Source: Gammaproteobacteria bacterium
GTDB taxonomy: Bacteria; Pseudomonadota; Gammaproteobacteria; Pseudomonadales; Pseudohongiellaceae
NCBI GenBank assembly: GCA_002729315.1
Contig: PBTW01000118.1
Coordinates: 1 to 32,729 of the forward strand
Length of the DNA stretch: 32,729 nt
Reading direction: 5' to 3'
Part shown: positions 1 to 9,898 of the stretch, in pieces
Layout of the letters: each line of letters begins with the position of its first letter
Numbering within the stretch: the stretch's first letter is position 1
Program-made: the position numbers and the translations under genes
The notes under the pieces: generated by a model
What the model was told of the DNA's origin: nothing
The model's input: the letters and a program-made list of their open reading frames with translations, nothing else
Databases searched by the model: none

Positions 1-1
1 C

Positions 2-316
2 CAGAAAACAGTGTTCAGGCGCGACCCAACGAATGCAGAAAAATTTATTACCACTGGTCTGTGGGCCAGATCCCGTCATCCCAACTATTTTGGCGAGATT
101 CTTCTGTGGTTGGGCGTCGCGCTGGTCGCTCTGCCGGTCCTCAGTGGCTGGCAGCTCGTCACCATGATCTCGCCGCTATTCGTTATTTTTCTGCTGATTA
201 AAGTCAGCGGCGTTCGCCTGCTGGAAGATAGTGCAAAGCAGCGCTGGGGACATGATCCGGAATACCAGGCGTATGTGACAAGGACCCCTGTTCTTGTGCC
301 AAGACTCACGAGCTAA
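2..316 (+). CDS. DUF1295 / steroid 5-alpha-reductase-like membrane protein, C-terminal part (5' end outside window)
   Basis: Open frame to the window edge. 'TTGLWARSRHPNYFGEILLWLGVAL...' and C-terminal 'DPEYQAYVTRTPVLVPRL' are typical of DUF1295 proteins. Confidence 0.8.
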   Translation, partial: QKTVFRRDPTNAEKFITTGLWARSRHPNYFGEILLWLGVALVALPVLSGWQLVTMISPLFVIFLLIKVSGVRLLEDSAKQRWGHDPEYQAYVTRTPVLVPRLTS

Positions 317-786
317 CCTCGGCAAGCCACATCCACCATAGGCCAGCTCCTACGGGGTCTCCTATTGCCAGGACTGAGACTCGGAGCCGAGCTCATTTTC
401 GCCTGCGCCATCTAGCAAGGGCTCGGGCGTCTATCCCTGAGGCCGCATGTCACAAGGAGCGCTGAGTGGACGCAATAATATCCAGACATTCCTGATTGAC
501 AGTGCGGCAGGCAGGCCAAACCCTCAGGAAATGCGCAAATATCCGACATTTCCATCATCAGCGAACCGGATGGAATCCTCGAAAAGCGCCGGCAACTGTT
601 GAAAAAACACCTGTTTAGGTACATTTTAACGTCTATCATATTGTTTTTATTGTATTTTTACTGAAACCCGACAATTCTGTCCTGAATTTCGAACCCCTTC
701 GTCGATCTGACTCCCAATCAGTTGTTTCAAAGTGTTTCATAATAGGCGGAAAAGCTTTAACATTGAGCGGTTGATAAAGGCCCTCT

Positions 787-804
787 CCGGCGTCACGCCG
801 GTTT
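787..804 (+). other. Short GC-rich hairpin in the TonB-receptor leader (ccggcg-tca-cgccgg-ttt)
   Basis: Perfect 6-bp stem with 3-nt loop read directly. It could be a weak terminator or leader structure. Confidence 0.35.
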
Positions 805-909
805 ATCATGTGACTTGACCGTCCTTGATTTCTAGATGCATATAGCTAGGATGCGTCACGGTCTTTCCAGAGGGAAACCCACAACTTTAACTCCAGGAGT
901 AAGAAACGA

Positions 910-3537
910 ATGAATTTTCGTAGACACCCAAAGACCTTGCTGGCAGCAGCTATTTTGGCCGCTACCGGGGCGCCTCAGGTCGCCTTCACGCAAGACAGCG
1001 GCGCTGACATCGAAGAAGTCGTTGTCACCGGCGCGCGTGGACGTCCTCGCACGGTATCGGACTCACCTGTGCCTGTTGATGTCTTCAGCGCTGACGAAAT
1101 CCAAGCGATCTCGCACACTGACACTAACAACGTGCTACAAACGTTGATCCCATCATTCAACGTTGCTCGTCAACCGATTTCGGACGGCGCGACCATGATC
1201 CGGCCTGCGTCACTGCGCGGATTGCCCACAGACAAGACTTTGGTCTTGGTCAATGGGAAGCGCCGACACAGAGCTGCGCTGGTTTCAATCGGTGGCTCAG
1301 GTACGCAGGGCCCTGACATGGCAACAGTTCCAGCCTCAGCACTGAAAAACATTGAAGTACTACGCGATGGCGCGTCGGCTCAATATGGTTCTGATGCGAT
1401 GGCTGGCGTTATTAACTTTATATTGAATGACAATAGCGAAGGAGGAAGCCTTACCATCGACCAAGGGGAATTCTTCGAGGGTGACGGCGCGATGACCACC
1501 GTGCTCGGCAACATAGGCCTGCCCCTTGGCGACAGCGGATTTGTCAGTATTTCGGGCGAATTCAATGAAGCTGACCGTACCAATCGCGGAAAGCAGTACT
1601 GCCATTCTTGGTGGTGTGTGGATCCGAGCCTTCCTGGCTTCACCTCGATGAGTGCAGCTAAGCAAGCGGCGGCTCAAGACCCAACTTATCAAGCTAACTG
1701 GAAGAATGCTAACGCCGCCGGAATCTCCGAAGTCGTTCAGCCATGGGGACAGCCTCAAACTGAAGCCGCTCGTGTTTTTGTTAACGCTGGTTATCAACTA
1801 GACGCTGACACAGAGCTTTATGGCTACGGTAACTTTTCCGACTCGAGCACGGACGGTAACTTCTTCTATCGATATCCGGGTAACGGAACTATCGAAGATC
1901 TGCGTCGGCCTGACGGCTCAATTTATTCACCGCTTCAAATTTTCCCCGGAGGCTTCACGCCACAGTTCAACGGTGATGTCCTCGACTTCTCGTTGCTCGG
2001 CGGCATGCGAGGCGAGCTGGATAACGGCCTGACATATGATTTCAGCGCCCGAACAGGTGAAAGTGAAATTCAGTACACTCTATTTAACACAATTAACCCA
2101 TCATTGGGTGACTCGGCTGGCACTGTTCCGACTAGCTTCCGCCCGAGTGACCTGATCAACTCCGAGACTCAGTTCCAAGCTGACTTTACGTACGAGTTCG
2201 ACGCAGGCCTAGCCGGCCCAGCACTCTTCGCATTCGGCGCAAGCTATATGGGTGAAGAGTATGAGTTGCGTCAAGGCGATCCTGCCTCCTACGTCGCTGG
2301 CCCCTACGCAAGACAAGATCCATGGGATCTCTGTAATGCAGACGGCACTACAGCGCCGAATGGGATCAATGCTATAGCCGGTGGCTCTACTCTTAACTGT
2401 GCCGATTCAGACGATCCTGTTTACACAGTTGTCGGTGTTGGTTCAAACGGTTTCCCAGGTAACAATCCACAATTCACAAACGTGTTTGAACGAAACTCGT
2501 TTGCGGTATACGGTGAACTGAGTGGTGACGTAACCGACAGCTTGTTCCTGCAGGGTGCGGTACGTTACGAAAACTATGAAGACTTCGATTCCGAGATTCT
2601 CTTCCAGCTTGCCGGCCGACTTGAATTAAACGACATGTGGAATGCCAGAGCGTCAATCGGAACCGGTTTCCGGGCTCCTACACCTGGACAGCAAGGCACG
2701 GTAAACGTATCGACACGTCTTCCTGATGGTATCCCAGTAGCAACAGGTCTGTTCCCAGCTGGTGGCCCAGTTGCACAGGCACTTGGCGCTACGCCACTCA
2801 AGCCTGAGCTGTCCAACAGCTTTACTATAGGGCTTACTGGTTCGATTGGTGAGATGGATTTGACTTTAGACTACTATCGGATCGATATCGATGACCGCAC
2901 AAATGCGATCTCGACTCGAGCGGTGTCTACAGATCCAACCTCTGGTTCCGCCTACGCTAACTACCAGGCGCTCGACGCAGCCGGTGTTGCTGGCGCCAAC
3001 TCGATTGGCGGTGTTTTCTACTTTACTAACGCATTCGACAGCCGTACCGAAGGTGTTGACCTCGTAGCAACTTTGCCGCTTGGAGACTCAACGAACGTCT
3101 CTGCAGCAATTAACTACACTGAGAATTCATTTGAATCTGATCCAAGCGTGTACTTGAACGCTGAAAATCGTTGGGATTTTGTGAATGCCGACCCGCAGTG
3201 GCGTGGTATTTTCACAGGTATCCAACAGCTGGGTGATGACCTGCAGCTCATCGCTCGTCTCCAGTGGTTCGGTGAATCTACTAATTCAAACCGAGGTGGC
3301 TCAGGCCCAGACGGACTGCGTTTCCAGACGCTGCCTGATTTCTACCAATTTGATTTAGAAGGTCAGTGGCAGATAAATGACATGTTCAACCTGTCTGCAG
3401 GCGCTCGAAACGTCTTCGACGAGTATCCTGACATAGACACCATCAGCGATTTTTGCTGTGGCCGTGTCTACTCCTCAGGTACCTTCGTTCCATGGCAGGG
3501 TGGTTACTACTACGCTCGCCTTCGAGCTGACTTCTAA
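910..3537 (+). CDS. TonB-dependent outer membrane receptor
   Basis: 875 aa with signal peptide and plug-domain motifs 'EEVVVTGAR', 'SLRGLPTDKTLVLVNGKRRHRAALV', 'NIEVLRDGASAQYGSDAMAGVINFIL'. Ends in a beta-strand with terminal F ('YYYARLRADF'). Shine-Dalgarno-like aggag about 10 nt upstream. Confidence 0.95.
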   Translation: MNFRRHPKTLLAAAILAATGAPQVAFTQDSGADIEEVVVTGARGRPRTVSDSPVPVDVFSADEIQAISHTDTNNVLQTLIPSFNVARQPISDGATMIRPASLRGLPTDKTLVLVNGKRRHRAALVSIGGSGTQGPDMATVPASALKNIEVLRDGASAQYGSDAMAGVINFILNDNSEGGSLTIDQGEFFEGDGAMTTVLGNIGLPLGDSGFVSISGEFNEADRTNRGKQYCHSWWCVDPSLPGFTSMSAAKQAAAQDPTYQANWKNANAAGISEVVQPWGQPQTEAARVFVNAGYQLDADTELYGYGNFSDSSTDGNFFYRYPGNGTIEDLRRPDGSIYSPLQIFPGGFTPQFNGDVLDFSLLGGMRGELDNGLTYDFSARTGESEIQYTLFNTINPSLGDSAGTVPTSFRPSDLINSETQFQADFTYEFDAGLAGPALFAFGASYMGEEYELRQGDPASYVAGPYARQDPWDLCNADGTTAPNGINAIAGGSTLNCADSDDPVYTVVGVGSNGFPGNNPQFTNVFERNSFAVYGELSGDVTDSLFLQGAVRYENYEDFDSEILFQLAGRLELNDMWNARASIGTGFRAPTPGQQGTVNVSTRLPDGIPVATGLFPAGGPVAQALGATPLKPELSNSFTIGLTGSIGEMDLTLDYYRIDIDDRTNAISTRAVSTDPTSGSAYANYQALDAAGVAGANSIGGVFYFTNAFDSRTEGVDLVATLPLGDSTNVSAAINYTENSFESDPSVYLNAENRWDFVNADPQWRGIFTGIQQLGDDLQLIARLQWFGESTNSNRGGSGPDGLRFQTLPDFYQFDLEGQWQINDMFNLSAGARNVFDEYPDIDTISDFCCGRVYSSGTFVPWQGGYYYARLRADF

Positions 3538-3561
3538 GATCAGCTAGATCGGAAAACAATG

Positions 3562-3591
3562 AAGGGGTGGCAATGGCCACCCCTTTTTTTT
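3562..3591 (+). terminator. Rho-independent terminator of the TonB receptor gene
   Basis: aaggggtggc-aatg-gccacccctt perfect 10-bp arms followed by a T tract, 24 nt after the stop codon. Confidence 0.9.
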
Positions 3592-3810
3592 GCCACAGCT
3601 TTCTTCTGGTCTGCTACAAGCTCGACATACTGCTGGTCTTGTTTTGTGGGAGCATTATACTTAAATTGCAAAACACGGAGACTGAAGCTCGTTTTACGCC
3701 CAAAAAGGCAGACGGATTAGGTGCACCGAATCTCAAGATACGCGCCGACTTTAACTCTTGGGGCATTTCGTGATAGAACCAAGCGACATAAACGGTAATG
3801 GCAGGTTCAT

Positions 3811-5370
3811 ATGTCCTGGCAACATGAAGTCGATGAAATACGCAGGCGCGAGGCTCTGGCTCAAGAAATGGGTGGAGAGGAGCGAGTCAAGCGGCAGCAC
3901 GACAATGGCCGGTTGACTGTCCGAGAACGAATTTCGACCCTGGTTGACGAAAACACCTTCCGTGAGATCGGCGCTCTGGCCGGCAAGGCGAGGTATGACG
4001 AGCATGGCATTCTACAATCGTTCACGCCATCAAATTTTGTATTAGGCACAGCGAATTTAGACGGCCGCAAAGTCGTCATCGGCGGCGACGATTTTACTGT
4101 GCGCGGTGGAGCAGCGGATGCCAAGATTGGAGACAAATCTGGCTATGGAGAGAAATACGCTCTAGAAATGCGGCTTCCCTTGGTCCGCCTGGTTGATGGC
4201 AGCGGCGGTGGCGGAAGCGTCAAAACGCTTGAAATGGTCGGCTATTCCTGTGTCCCCGCTTTACAGGGATTCAACACCACCATGGAACTAATGGGACAGG
4301 TACCGGTAGTTTGTGCCTGTATGGGCTCGGTTGCCGGCCTCGGCGCTGTGCGCGTCACCATTTCCCACTTTTCATTAATGATCAAAGAAACAAGCCAATT
4401 ATTTGTTGCTGGCCCTCCAGTCGTGGAACGAGGCTTTGGCAAGCCTGTAGAAAAAAACGAACTTGGCGGCTCACAAATTCATGCCCAAGTAAGCGGCGCA
4501 GTTGATAACGAAGTGGCCAGTGAAAAGGAAGCCTTCCTGACTATTAAGAAGTTTCTCTCATACTTGCCGCAGAATGTGTGGCATCTGCCACCAATTTTGC
4601 CATGCAGTGATCCTATTGACCGGCGCGATAATGAATTACTCTCGGTGATACCCCGCAATCGCCGCGAGATGTACGAAATAGGCCAGATCATAAGCGCCGT
4701 TGTCGATCGGGACTCCTTCTTCGAGATCAGTCCGGCATACGGCCAGTCACTGACTGTCGGATTAGCCAGAATGGATGGTCACGCAGTTGGCCTCATGGCC
4801 AACAACACAAAACACCACGGTGGCGCGGTAAATGCGTCTGCTTCAGAAAAAATGATGCGCTTCGTTGATCTGTGTGACACCTTCCACCTGCCCATGATAA
4901 ACCTAGTGGACAATCCCGGCTTTTTAATTGGGGCAGAAGCAGAACAGGAGGGCACTGTGCGATTGGGCAGCCGTGCTTTGATGGCTGTTTACCAGTCTAG
5001 CATACCCTGGGTATCCGTCATCATCCGACGCTGCTATGGTGTAGCCGGCGCCGGGCATGGCAAATCCGATGGGCTCAACCTACGTTATGCTTGGCCATCG
5101 GCCGACTGGGGTTCGCTTCCCATCGAAGGCGGCGTTCAGGCTGCCTATCGACGCGACATAGAGTCAGCAGAGGACCCTGAACTTCGACGGCGAGAGCTTG
5201 AAGATATGCTGGAGCAATATCGTTCTCCCCTGCGAACTGCAGAAGCGTTTGGCATAGAAGAAGTCATTGATCCGAGGGACACCAGACCCCTGCTATGTGA
5301 GTGGGTCAAGCTGGCCTACGAATTGCTCCCCAGTCAGCTGGGACCCAAAGCGCGGACCTCCAGACCCTGA
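3811..5370 (+). CDS. Acyl-CoA carboxylase carboxyltransferase (beta) subunit, propionyl-/methylcrotonyl-CoA carboxylase type
   Basis: 519 aa; biotin-dependent carboxyltransferase motifs 'GGSGGGGSVKTLEMVGYSCVP', 'PVVCACMGSVAGLGAVRVTISHFSLMI', 'DNPGFLIGAEAEQEGTVRLGSRALMAV'. Confidence 0.9.
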   Translation: MSWQHEVDEIRRREALAQEMGGEERVKRQHDNGRLTVRERISTLVDENTFREIGALAGKARYDEHGILQSFTPSNFVLGTANLDGRKVVIGGDDFTVRGGAADAKIGDKSGYGEKYALEMRLPLVRLVDGSGGGGSVKTLEMVGYSCVPALQGFNTTMELMGQVPVVCACMGSVAGLGAVRVTISHFSLMIKETSQLFVAGPPVVERGFGKPVEKNELGGSQIHAQVSGAVDNEVASEKEAFLTIKKFLSYLPQNVWHLPPILPCSDPIDRRDNELLSVIPRNRREMYEIGQIISAVVDRDSFFEISPAYGQSLTVGLARMDGHAVGLMANNTKHHGGAVNASASEKMMRFVDLCDTFHLPMINLVDNPGFLIGAEAEQEGTVRLGSRALMAVYQSSIPWVSVIIRRCYGVAGAGHGKSDGLNLRYAWPSADWGSLPIEGGVQAAYRRDIESAEDPELRRRELEDMLEQYRSPLRTAEAFGIEEVIDPRDTRPLLCEWVKLAYELLPSQLGPKARTSRP

Positions 5371-5394
5371 GTCAAACCCTGAATGCCGTGCCCG

Positions 5395-7002
5395 TCACTG
5401 AGTGGCTAGCGCCTCAATCCGGTCTATAAAAGCACTGCGGGGATGTACGGCATTTCGCACCTCCACATCAAGCACCTGTACCTCATCTTTTGTTGGCTCA
5501 TAAGCAGGCCAGTAGGGAAGACCTGGAGCATTTGGATTTCCGCTTTTGGCAAAATTAAACCAGTAGTCAGCAATCGTGGCGGACAGCAGATAATCATCCG
5601 ACTCCCAACCTATCCCGACCGTGCCCAGATTATCGAATACGTAGGCAAGCTCTCCGGAATGATAGGCCCCCAGTGATCTGCCACCCCCGTCGCCAGCGAG
5701 ATCTGGCATGGAAGGCATGTAAAGACGAAACACCGGCACCGGGCGGGAAAAATAATAGACATAGGCCGTATCATTGTTAGCTGAGATCAATCGTGCCCAG
5801 TCCCTGACCGTGCGAATAAACCCGTTGTCGCCAGCTATTGCTTTCCGAGCGGAAATCGGAGAAAGCCCAATCAAGCCCTTGTAGCCTGTTTTCAGCGCAA
5901 GCCCGTCAACACCAAAGCGTCGGGTCAGAAACGCGTCCAGATCAGCTTCTGAAATCTCAGCCGCTCCCGCCTGCAAACCGGAATATTCCTCAGCCAGCGC
6001 ACCCATCATCACCGGGACATGATTGTAATCCCCTTGCGCAAAAAGACGCGCTGGCGCCTCCGGCAGAACCCAACCATCGATAATAGGACCAGTGGAATTG
6101 CCTTCTGACGACGCTGTAGCGGTGATTTCTTCTGGCGATAAATCACGCATGGCTGCTAGCGCTAGCGCCCCCGAATCCTTGATACCCAGCGCCCCCAAAA
6201 ATCTGACCCCACTCGCATGAGCGGAATCTGCCCCGCCCTGAAGGGGTCGCTCGAGACGCACACACCCGCTGGAAGGGGATTGACCAATGACCCGATGAAT
6301 CAGACCAGTCGTTAGCGGAGAAGCCATAAGCAGACAGACGTCCTCACCGCCGGCGGATTGTCCGAATATAGTGACCCTTCCGGGATCTCCGCCGAAATGC
6401 GCAATATTTTTCTGCACCCATTGCAGTGCCGCAACCTGGTCCAGCAGCCCATAGTTGCCGGAAGCGGCTTGCTCCGACTCTGCCGTCAACGCCGGATGCG
6501 CCAGAAATCCGAGCGGCCCGAGGCGATAATTTGCCGTCACAACAACTGCGCCCCGTGCTGCTAGATTGGTACCATCAAAAATTCGCGCCCCACCATGCCC
6601 GGCAGTATTGCTGCCACCATGAAACCAGATCATCACCGGCAGTCCTGCGCTGTCATCGACGGCAGCGGTGAATACGTTGAGAGTCAGACAGTCTTCTGAC
6701 CGGTCCAAATTGCCACGGGCATAGACACTGTTGTCTGATGTTCGCGCCTGCCAGCAGGCCGAACCGGAGCGTTCGGCCAGTCTAACACCGGAAAAAGTGG
6801 CCGGCGGTAACGGCGGTTTCCAGCGCATATCCCCGACCGGAGGCGCTGCAAAAGCCAATCCCCTGAATACTGAAACGTCACTGGCGAGCGGTGACGGCAG
6901 GCCCTGATAGCTTCCTGCCGCCGTATCAACTTCGAGGATTTGCGCTGCGCCCACCTGCCATCCTAGTAAAGTGATAAGCGGCAAGACGAACTTCTTAAAC
7001 AT
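5395..7002 (-). CDS. Secreted type-B carboxylesterase (alpha/beta hydrolase)
   Basis: 535 aa; N-terminal signal peptide; 'FRGLAFAAPPVGDMRWKPP', 'SEDCLTLNVFTA', oxyanion 'WFHGGSNTAG', nucleophile 'FGQSAGG', C-terminal 'AYHSGELAYVF'. Confidence 0.93.
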   Translation of the reverse strand: MFKKFVLPLITLLGWQVGAAQILEVDTAAGSYQGLPSPLASDVSVFRGLAFAAPPVGDMRWKPPLPPATFSGVRLAERSGSACWQARTSDNSVYARGNLDRSEDCLTLNVFTAAVDDSAGLPVMIWFHGGSNTAGHGGARIFDGTNLAARGAVVVTANYRLGPLGFLAHPALTAESEQAASGNYGLLDQVAALQWVQKNIAHFGGDPGRVTIFGQSAGGEDVCLLMASPLTTGLIHRVIGQSPSSGCVRLERPLQGGADSAHASGVRFLGALGIKDSGALALAAMRDLSPEEITATASSEGNSTGPIIDGWVLPEAPARLFAQGDYNHVPVMMGALAEEYSGLQAGAAEISEADLDAFLTRRFGVDGLALKTGYKGLIGLSPISARKAIAGDNGFIRTVRDWARLISANNDTAYVYYFSRPVPVFRLYMPSMPDLAGDGGGRSLGAYHSGELAYVFDNLGTVGIGWESDDYLLSATIADYWFNFAKSGNPNAPGLPYWPAYEPTKDEVQVLDVEVRNAVHPRSAFIDRIEALATQ

Positions 7003-7211
7003 GACGTGACCTTATAGTTATTATCTAGAAGCGGATCAGTAAAGCAGATTTCACGCCGGGGCGATACTCTTTGCTAGGCTAACCTGTTTTCTCTTTTATT
7101 TGCCGCTCTCAGCACATCGATTTCCATGCTCGAATCTCCCATGTCACGCCTGATTAAAATACCCGGATCCTGTCGGTTTCGGATGACTCTGTTTGCAGAA
7201 GATCTGGCCTG

Positions 7212-7514
7212 ATCATGGAGCTTGGGTAGGTCTTATCTCACAACCTCTGGGCAGATTTTCTACCACTTAACTCCACCCTTGTGTTTGAAGACGTGGCCAT
7301 CTTTCGTATCATTGATCACTCCATGGTCAACAATCTGATTCCGACCAGCGCATGCTTCACCTCGATCTTTTTAGGTTTAGTGATGCCAAGAGAGGCCACC
7401 TGCTATGAACTCGGTCTAGATGAGTCTGGGGGTTATAAACTTTGGCGCACAGTGGTGCGTTCTATGACACCAACAAGTATTTTCCTAGTCGCCATCGGAA
7501 CGGCCCTGGGCTAG
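7212..7514 (+). pseudogene. C-terminal remnant of a sodium:neurotransmitter-symporter (NSS/SNF) family transporter
   Basis: Frame reads 'VLSHNLWADFLPLNSTLVFEDVAIFRIIDHSMVNNLIPTSACFTSIFLGLVMPREATCYELGLDESGGYKLWRTVVRSMTPTSIFLVAIGTALG*'. This resembles the last TM helices of bacterial NSS transporters. An in-frame TAG lies at 7227-7229 and no N-terminal part is present. Confidence 0.72.
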
Positions 7515-7529
7515 TAAATCGGAGAGCCT

Positions 7530-8756
7530 CTACGGCTGGACCTGCGGGCGCTCAAACCGGAGAATGGCGCCGTGTTCCTCATCAGCCAGCGCATAGAGAT
7601 AGCCATCAGGCCCTTGCTTGACTGCGGTAATCCGCGCGCCCAGATCTCTCAGAAGGCTTTCTCTTCGGACCTCCTGACCCCGAGAATTAAACACTATCCG
7701 TTCGACATGCCCCGTACCCGGGATGCGGCCTTGCAGCATAGCACCCACAAACAAGTCACCCTGCCATGACTCGACTTTATCCCCTGTGTAGAAAGCCAAA
7801 CCCGCCGGCGCAATTGACGGCCACCAGAGGATTTCTGGCTGAACGATGTCGCTCTGCCATTGCCTGTCGCTAACCCAGTCGCCACGATACTGCCTGCTGT
7901 AAGAAACTCCCGGCCAACCATAGTTGGCACCGGGCCTGATAATGTTGACCTCATCACCTCCCTGAGGGCCGTTTTCAGAAGCCCAGAGCTCTCCCGTTTG
8001 CGGGTGGAAATCCATGCCGATCTGATTGCGATGCCCGACAGAATACACTTCAGGAAGAAACTTCCCCGATTCTAAAAACGGATTGTCTGCTGCGGGAGCC
8101 CCATCGCTGTCGAGACGCAGCAGCTTGCCGTAGTGTACCGACGGATCCTGCGCATAATCCCCCAAACCCATGTACATGTAAGCGCCCCCAATCGACATCA
8201 GAAGGTGTCCGTCCGGCGCAAACAGCAACTTAGCGGCAGCGATGCCGCGATCTAGCCCTTCTGCGACGAAGATTTCCTCAACATTAATCAGCTCGTCACC
8301 ATCTAGGGTTCCTCTAGCCAGCGCCACGGTCTGTTCCGGTTCGCCATCAACTTGGATGGGCTTGGTGTAACTGAGAAACACCAGCGCATCATTATCCGGA
8401 TGTAGGGCAATCGACATGAGTCCCGCCCGGAAGACTTCCGAGTAGACGTCCGGCACACCAGCGACCGCATTGGGCAGCAAGACACCCTTCCGAATAACTC
8501 TGAGTTGTCCCGTATAGCGCTCGGTCACCAGTATGTCGCCGTTGTGTCGGAAAGCGAGATCAAAAGGATTCGCCAGACCCTGCGCGAAAGGCACCACAAG
8601 AATATCGCCCGCGTCAGCGGTGTGAATCAGGCGCGACTGCGCGAATTCGAACTCGAAGTCTGTCTCAGATTGGCCGTAAACAGCAGATGAAACCATGGCG
8701 GTCAAGAGCGAGGCAATGATTCGAAAACCAGCGAAGTGCAGCGCTTTTATTGACAT
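7530..8756 (-). CDS. PQQ-dependent soluble aldose/sugar dehydrogenase (Asd/YliI/sGDH-like beta-propeller)
   Basis: 408 aa; 'LANPFDLAFRHNGDILVTERYTGQLRVI', 'GLMSIALHPD', 'VYSVGHRNQIGMDFHPQTGELWASENGPQGGDEVNIIRPGANYGWPGVSYS' are diagnostic of this family. Confidence 0.92.
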   Translation of the reverse strand: MSIKALHFAGFRIIASLLTAMVSSAVYGQSETDFEFEFAQSRLIHTADAGDILVVPFAQGLANPFDLAFRHNGDILVTERYTGQLRVIRKGVLLPNAVAGVPDVYSEVFRAGLMSIALHPDNDALVFLSYTKPIQVDGEPEQTVALARGTLDGDELINVEEIFVAEGLDRGIAAAKLLFAPDGHLLMSIGGAYMYMGLGDYAQDPSVHYGKLLRLDSDGAPAADNPFLESGKFLPEVYSVGHRNQIGMDFHPQTGELWASENGPQGGDEVNIIRPGANYGWPGVSYSRQYRGDWVSDRQWQSDIVQPEILWWPSIAPAGLAFYTGDKVESWQGDLFVGAMLQGRIPGTGHVERIVFNSRGQEVRRESLLRDLGARITAVKQGPDGYLYALADEEHGAILRFERPQVQP

Positions 8757-8899
8757 GAGAGTTCACCTCTTAGCGGCTTGTGGACTTCGAGATAGCATAA
8801 CCCTCTGCCCTGCTCAGTGCCAGACTGGCGAATAACGTTGTCAGCACCTTCGAATTCTGAGATAAAGCATTTTCTTGAGGATCCATTGAGATATTCGGT

Positions 8900-9868
8900 A
8901 TGAAAGCGATCAGAGTGAATGAGCACGGCGGACCCGAAGTACTCGCGTTCGTGGATGTCGACACGCCCTGCATTGGCGAGGGTGAAGTGCTCTTGAAAAT
9001 CGAGTCGGCCGGCATAAATTTTATCGACACCTACCAGCGCAGCGGCCTCTATCAAATCCCACTCCCATCCACCCTGGGTCTTGAGGCCGCCGGAACAGTG
9101 GTCGAGATAGGAGCAAATGTGACCGGATTCAATATCGGGGACAGAGTGGCCTACACCAATGTGGCAGGCGCCTACGCAGAGTTTGCAGCCGTACCAGCGG
9201 ACAAACTAGTCGCGATTCCCGAAGGCGTCAGTTTTGACCAAGGCGCCGCTGCCATGCTTCAGGGTTGTACAGCTCACTATCTGTGTATGTCGACTTACCT
9301 AGTTAAAGCGGGAGACCGCTGCCTAATCCATGCAGCTGCTGGAGGGGTAGGCTTGCTCCTGATTCAGATGGTGAAAATGCTTGGCGGCTTTGTCATTGGC
9401 ACTGTCTCCACCGAAGAAAAAGCCGAGCTCGCCCGCGACGCCGGCGCAGACGAAGTGATTCTCTACACTGAGCAGGATTTCCACTCGGAAGTGATGCGAA
9501 TGACCGACGGCGCGGGCGTCAATGTCGCGTATGATTCAGTGGGTGCGGCAACCTTTGCTAAAAGTATTGATTGCCTCGCACGGTTCGGTCACATGGTCCT
9601 GTACGGAAACGCCAGCGGCCCGGTCACTGAGTTCAATCCCGCGACTCTAGGCCCCAAAGGATCATTGTTCTTGACACGTCCCACCCTATTTGACTATCTG
9701 GCATCCCGTGAAGACCTTGAGTGGCGCAGCGGCGAAGTCTTCACCTGGATTAAGGATGGAACGCTAAAACTGCGGGCGGAGCATTTCTATCCGCTTGCGA
9801 AGGCTACGGCTGCTCACGAGGCCCTTGAAGGACGACAAACTACTGGCAAGGTAATCTTGAAACCCTGA
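8900..9868 (+). CDS. NADPH:quinone oxidoreductase (zeta-crystallin/QOR family)
   Basis: 322 aa; 'MKAIRVNEHGGPEVL', 'INFIDTYQRSGLYQIPLPSTLGLEAAGTV', 'LIHAAAGGVGLLLIQMVKMLGG'. Confidence 0.93.
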   Translation: MKAIRVNEHGGPEVLAFVDVDTPCIGEGEVLLKIESAGINFIDTYQRSGLYQIPLPSTLGLEAAGTVVEIGANVTGFNIGDRVAYTNVAGAYAEFAAVPADKLVAIPEGVSFDQGAAAMLQGCTAHYLCMSTYLVKAGDRCLIHAAAGGVGLLLIQMVKMLGGFVIGTVSTEEKAELARDAGADEVILYTEQDFHSEVMRMTDGAGVNVAYDSVGAATFAKSIDCLARFGHMVLYGNASGPVTEFNPATLGPKGSLFLTRPTLFDYLASREDLEWRSGEVFTWIKDGTLKLRAEHFYPLAKATAAHEALEGRQTTGKVILKP

Positions 9869-9898
9869 AGCCCTGAACCTAAGAAAAGGGAAACACTG

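Noticed and set aside
412-639. 75-aa minus-strand ORF upstream of the TonB receptor
   Set aside because: No recognisable family; likely a chance ORF in a long leader/intergenic region.
815-846. TTGACC ... CATATA promoter-like hexamers upstream of the TonB receptor
   Set aside because: Spacing and -10 match are poor; cannot be separated from chance without transcript data.
1360-1797. 145-aa minus-strand ORF
   Set aside because: Antisense to the TonB receptor; shadow ORF without motif support.
3567-3773. 68-aa ORF after the TonB receptor
   Set aside because: Begins inside the terminator hairpin; no motif and no ribosome-binding site.
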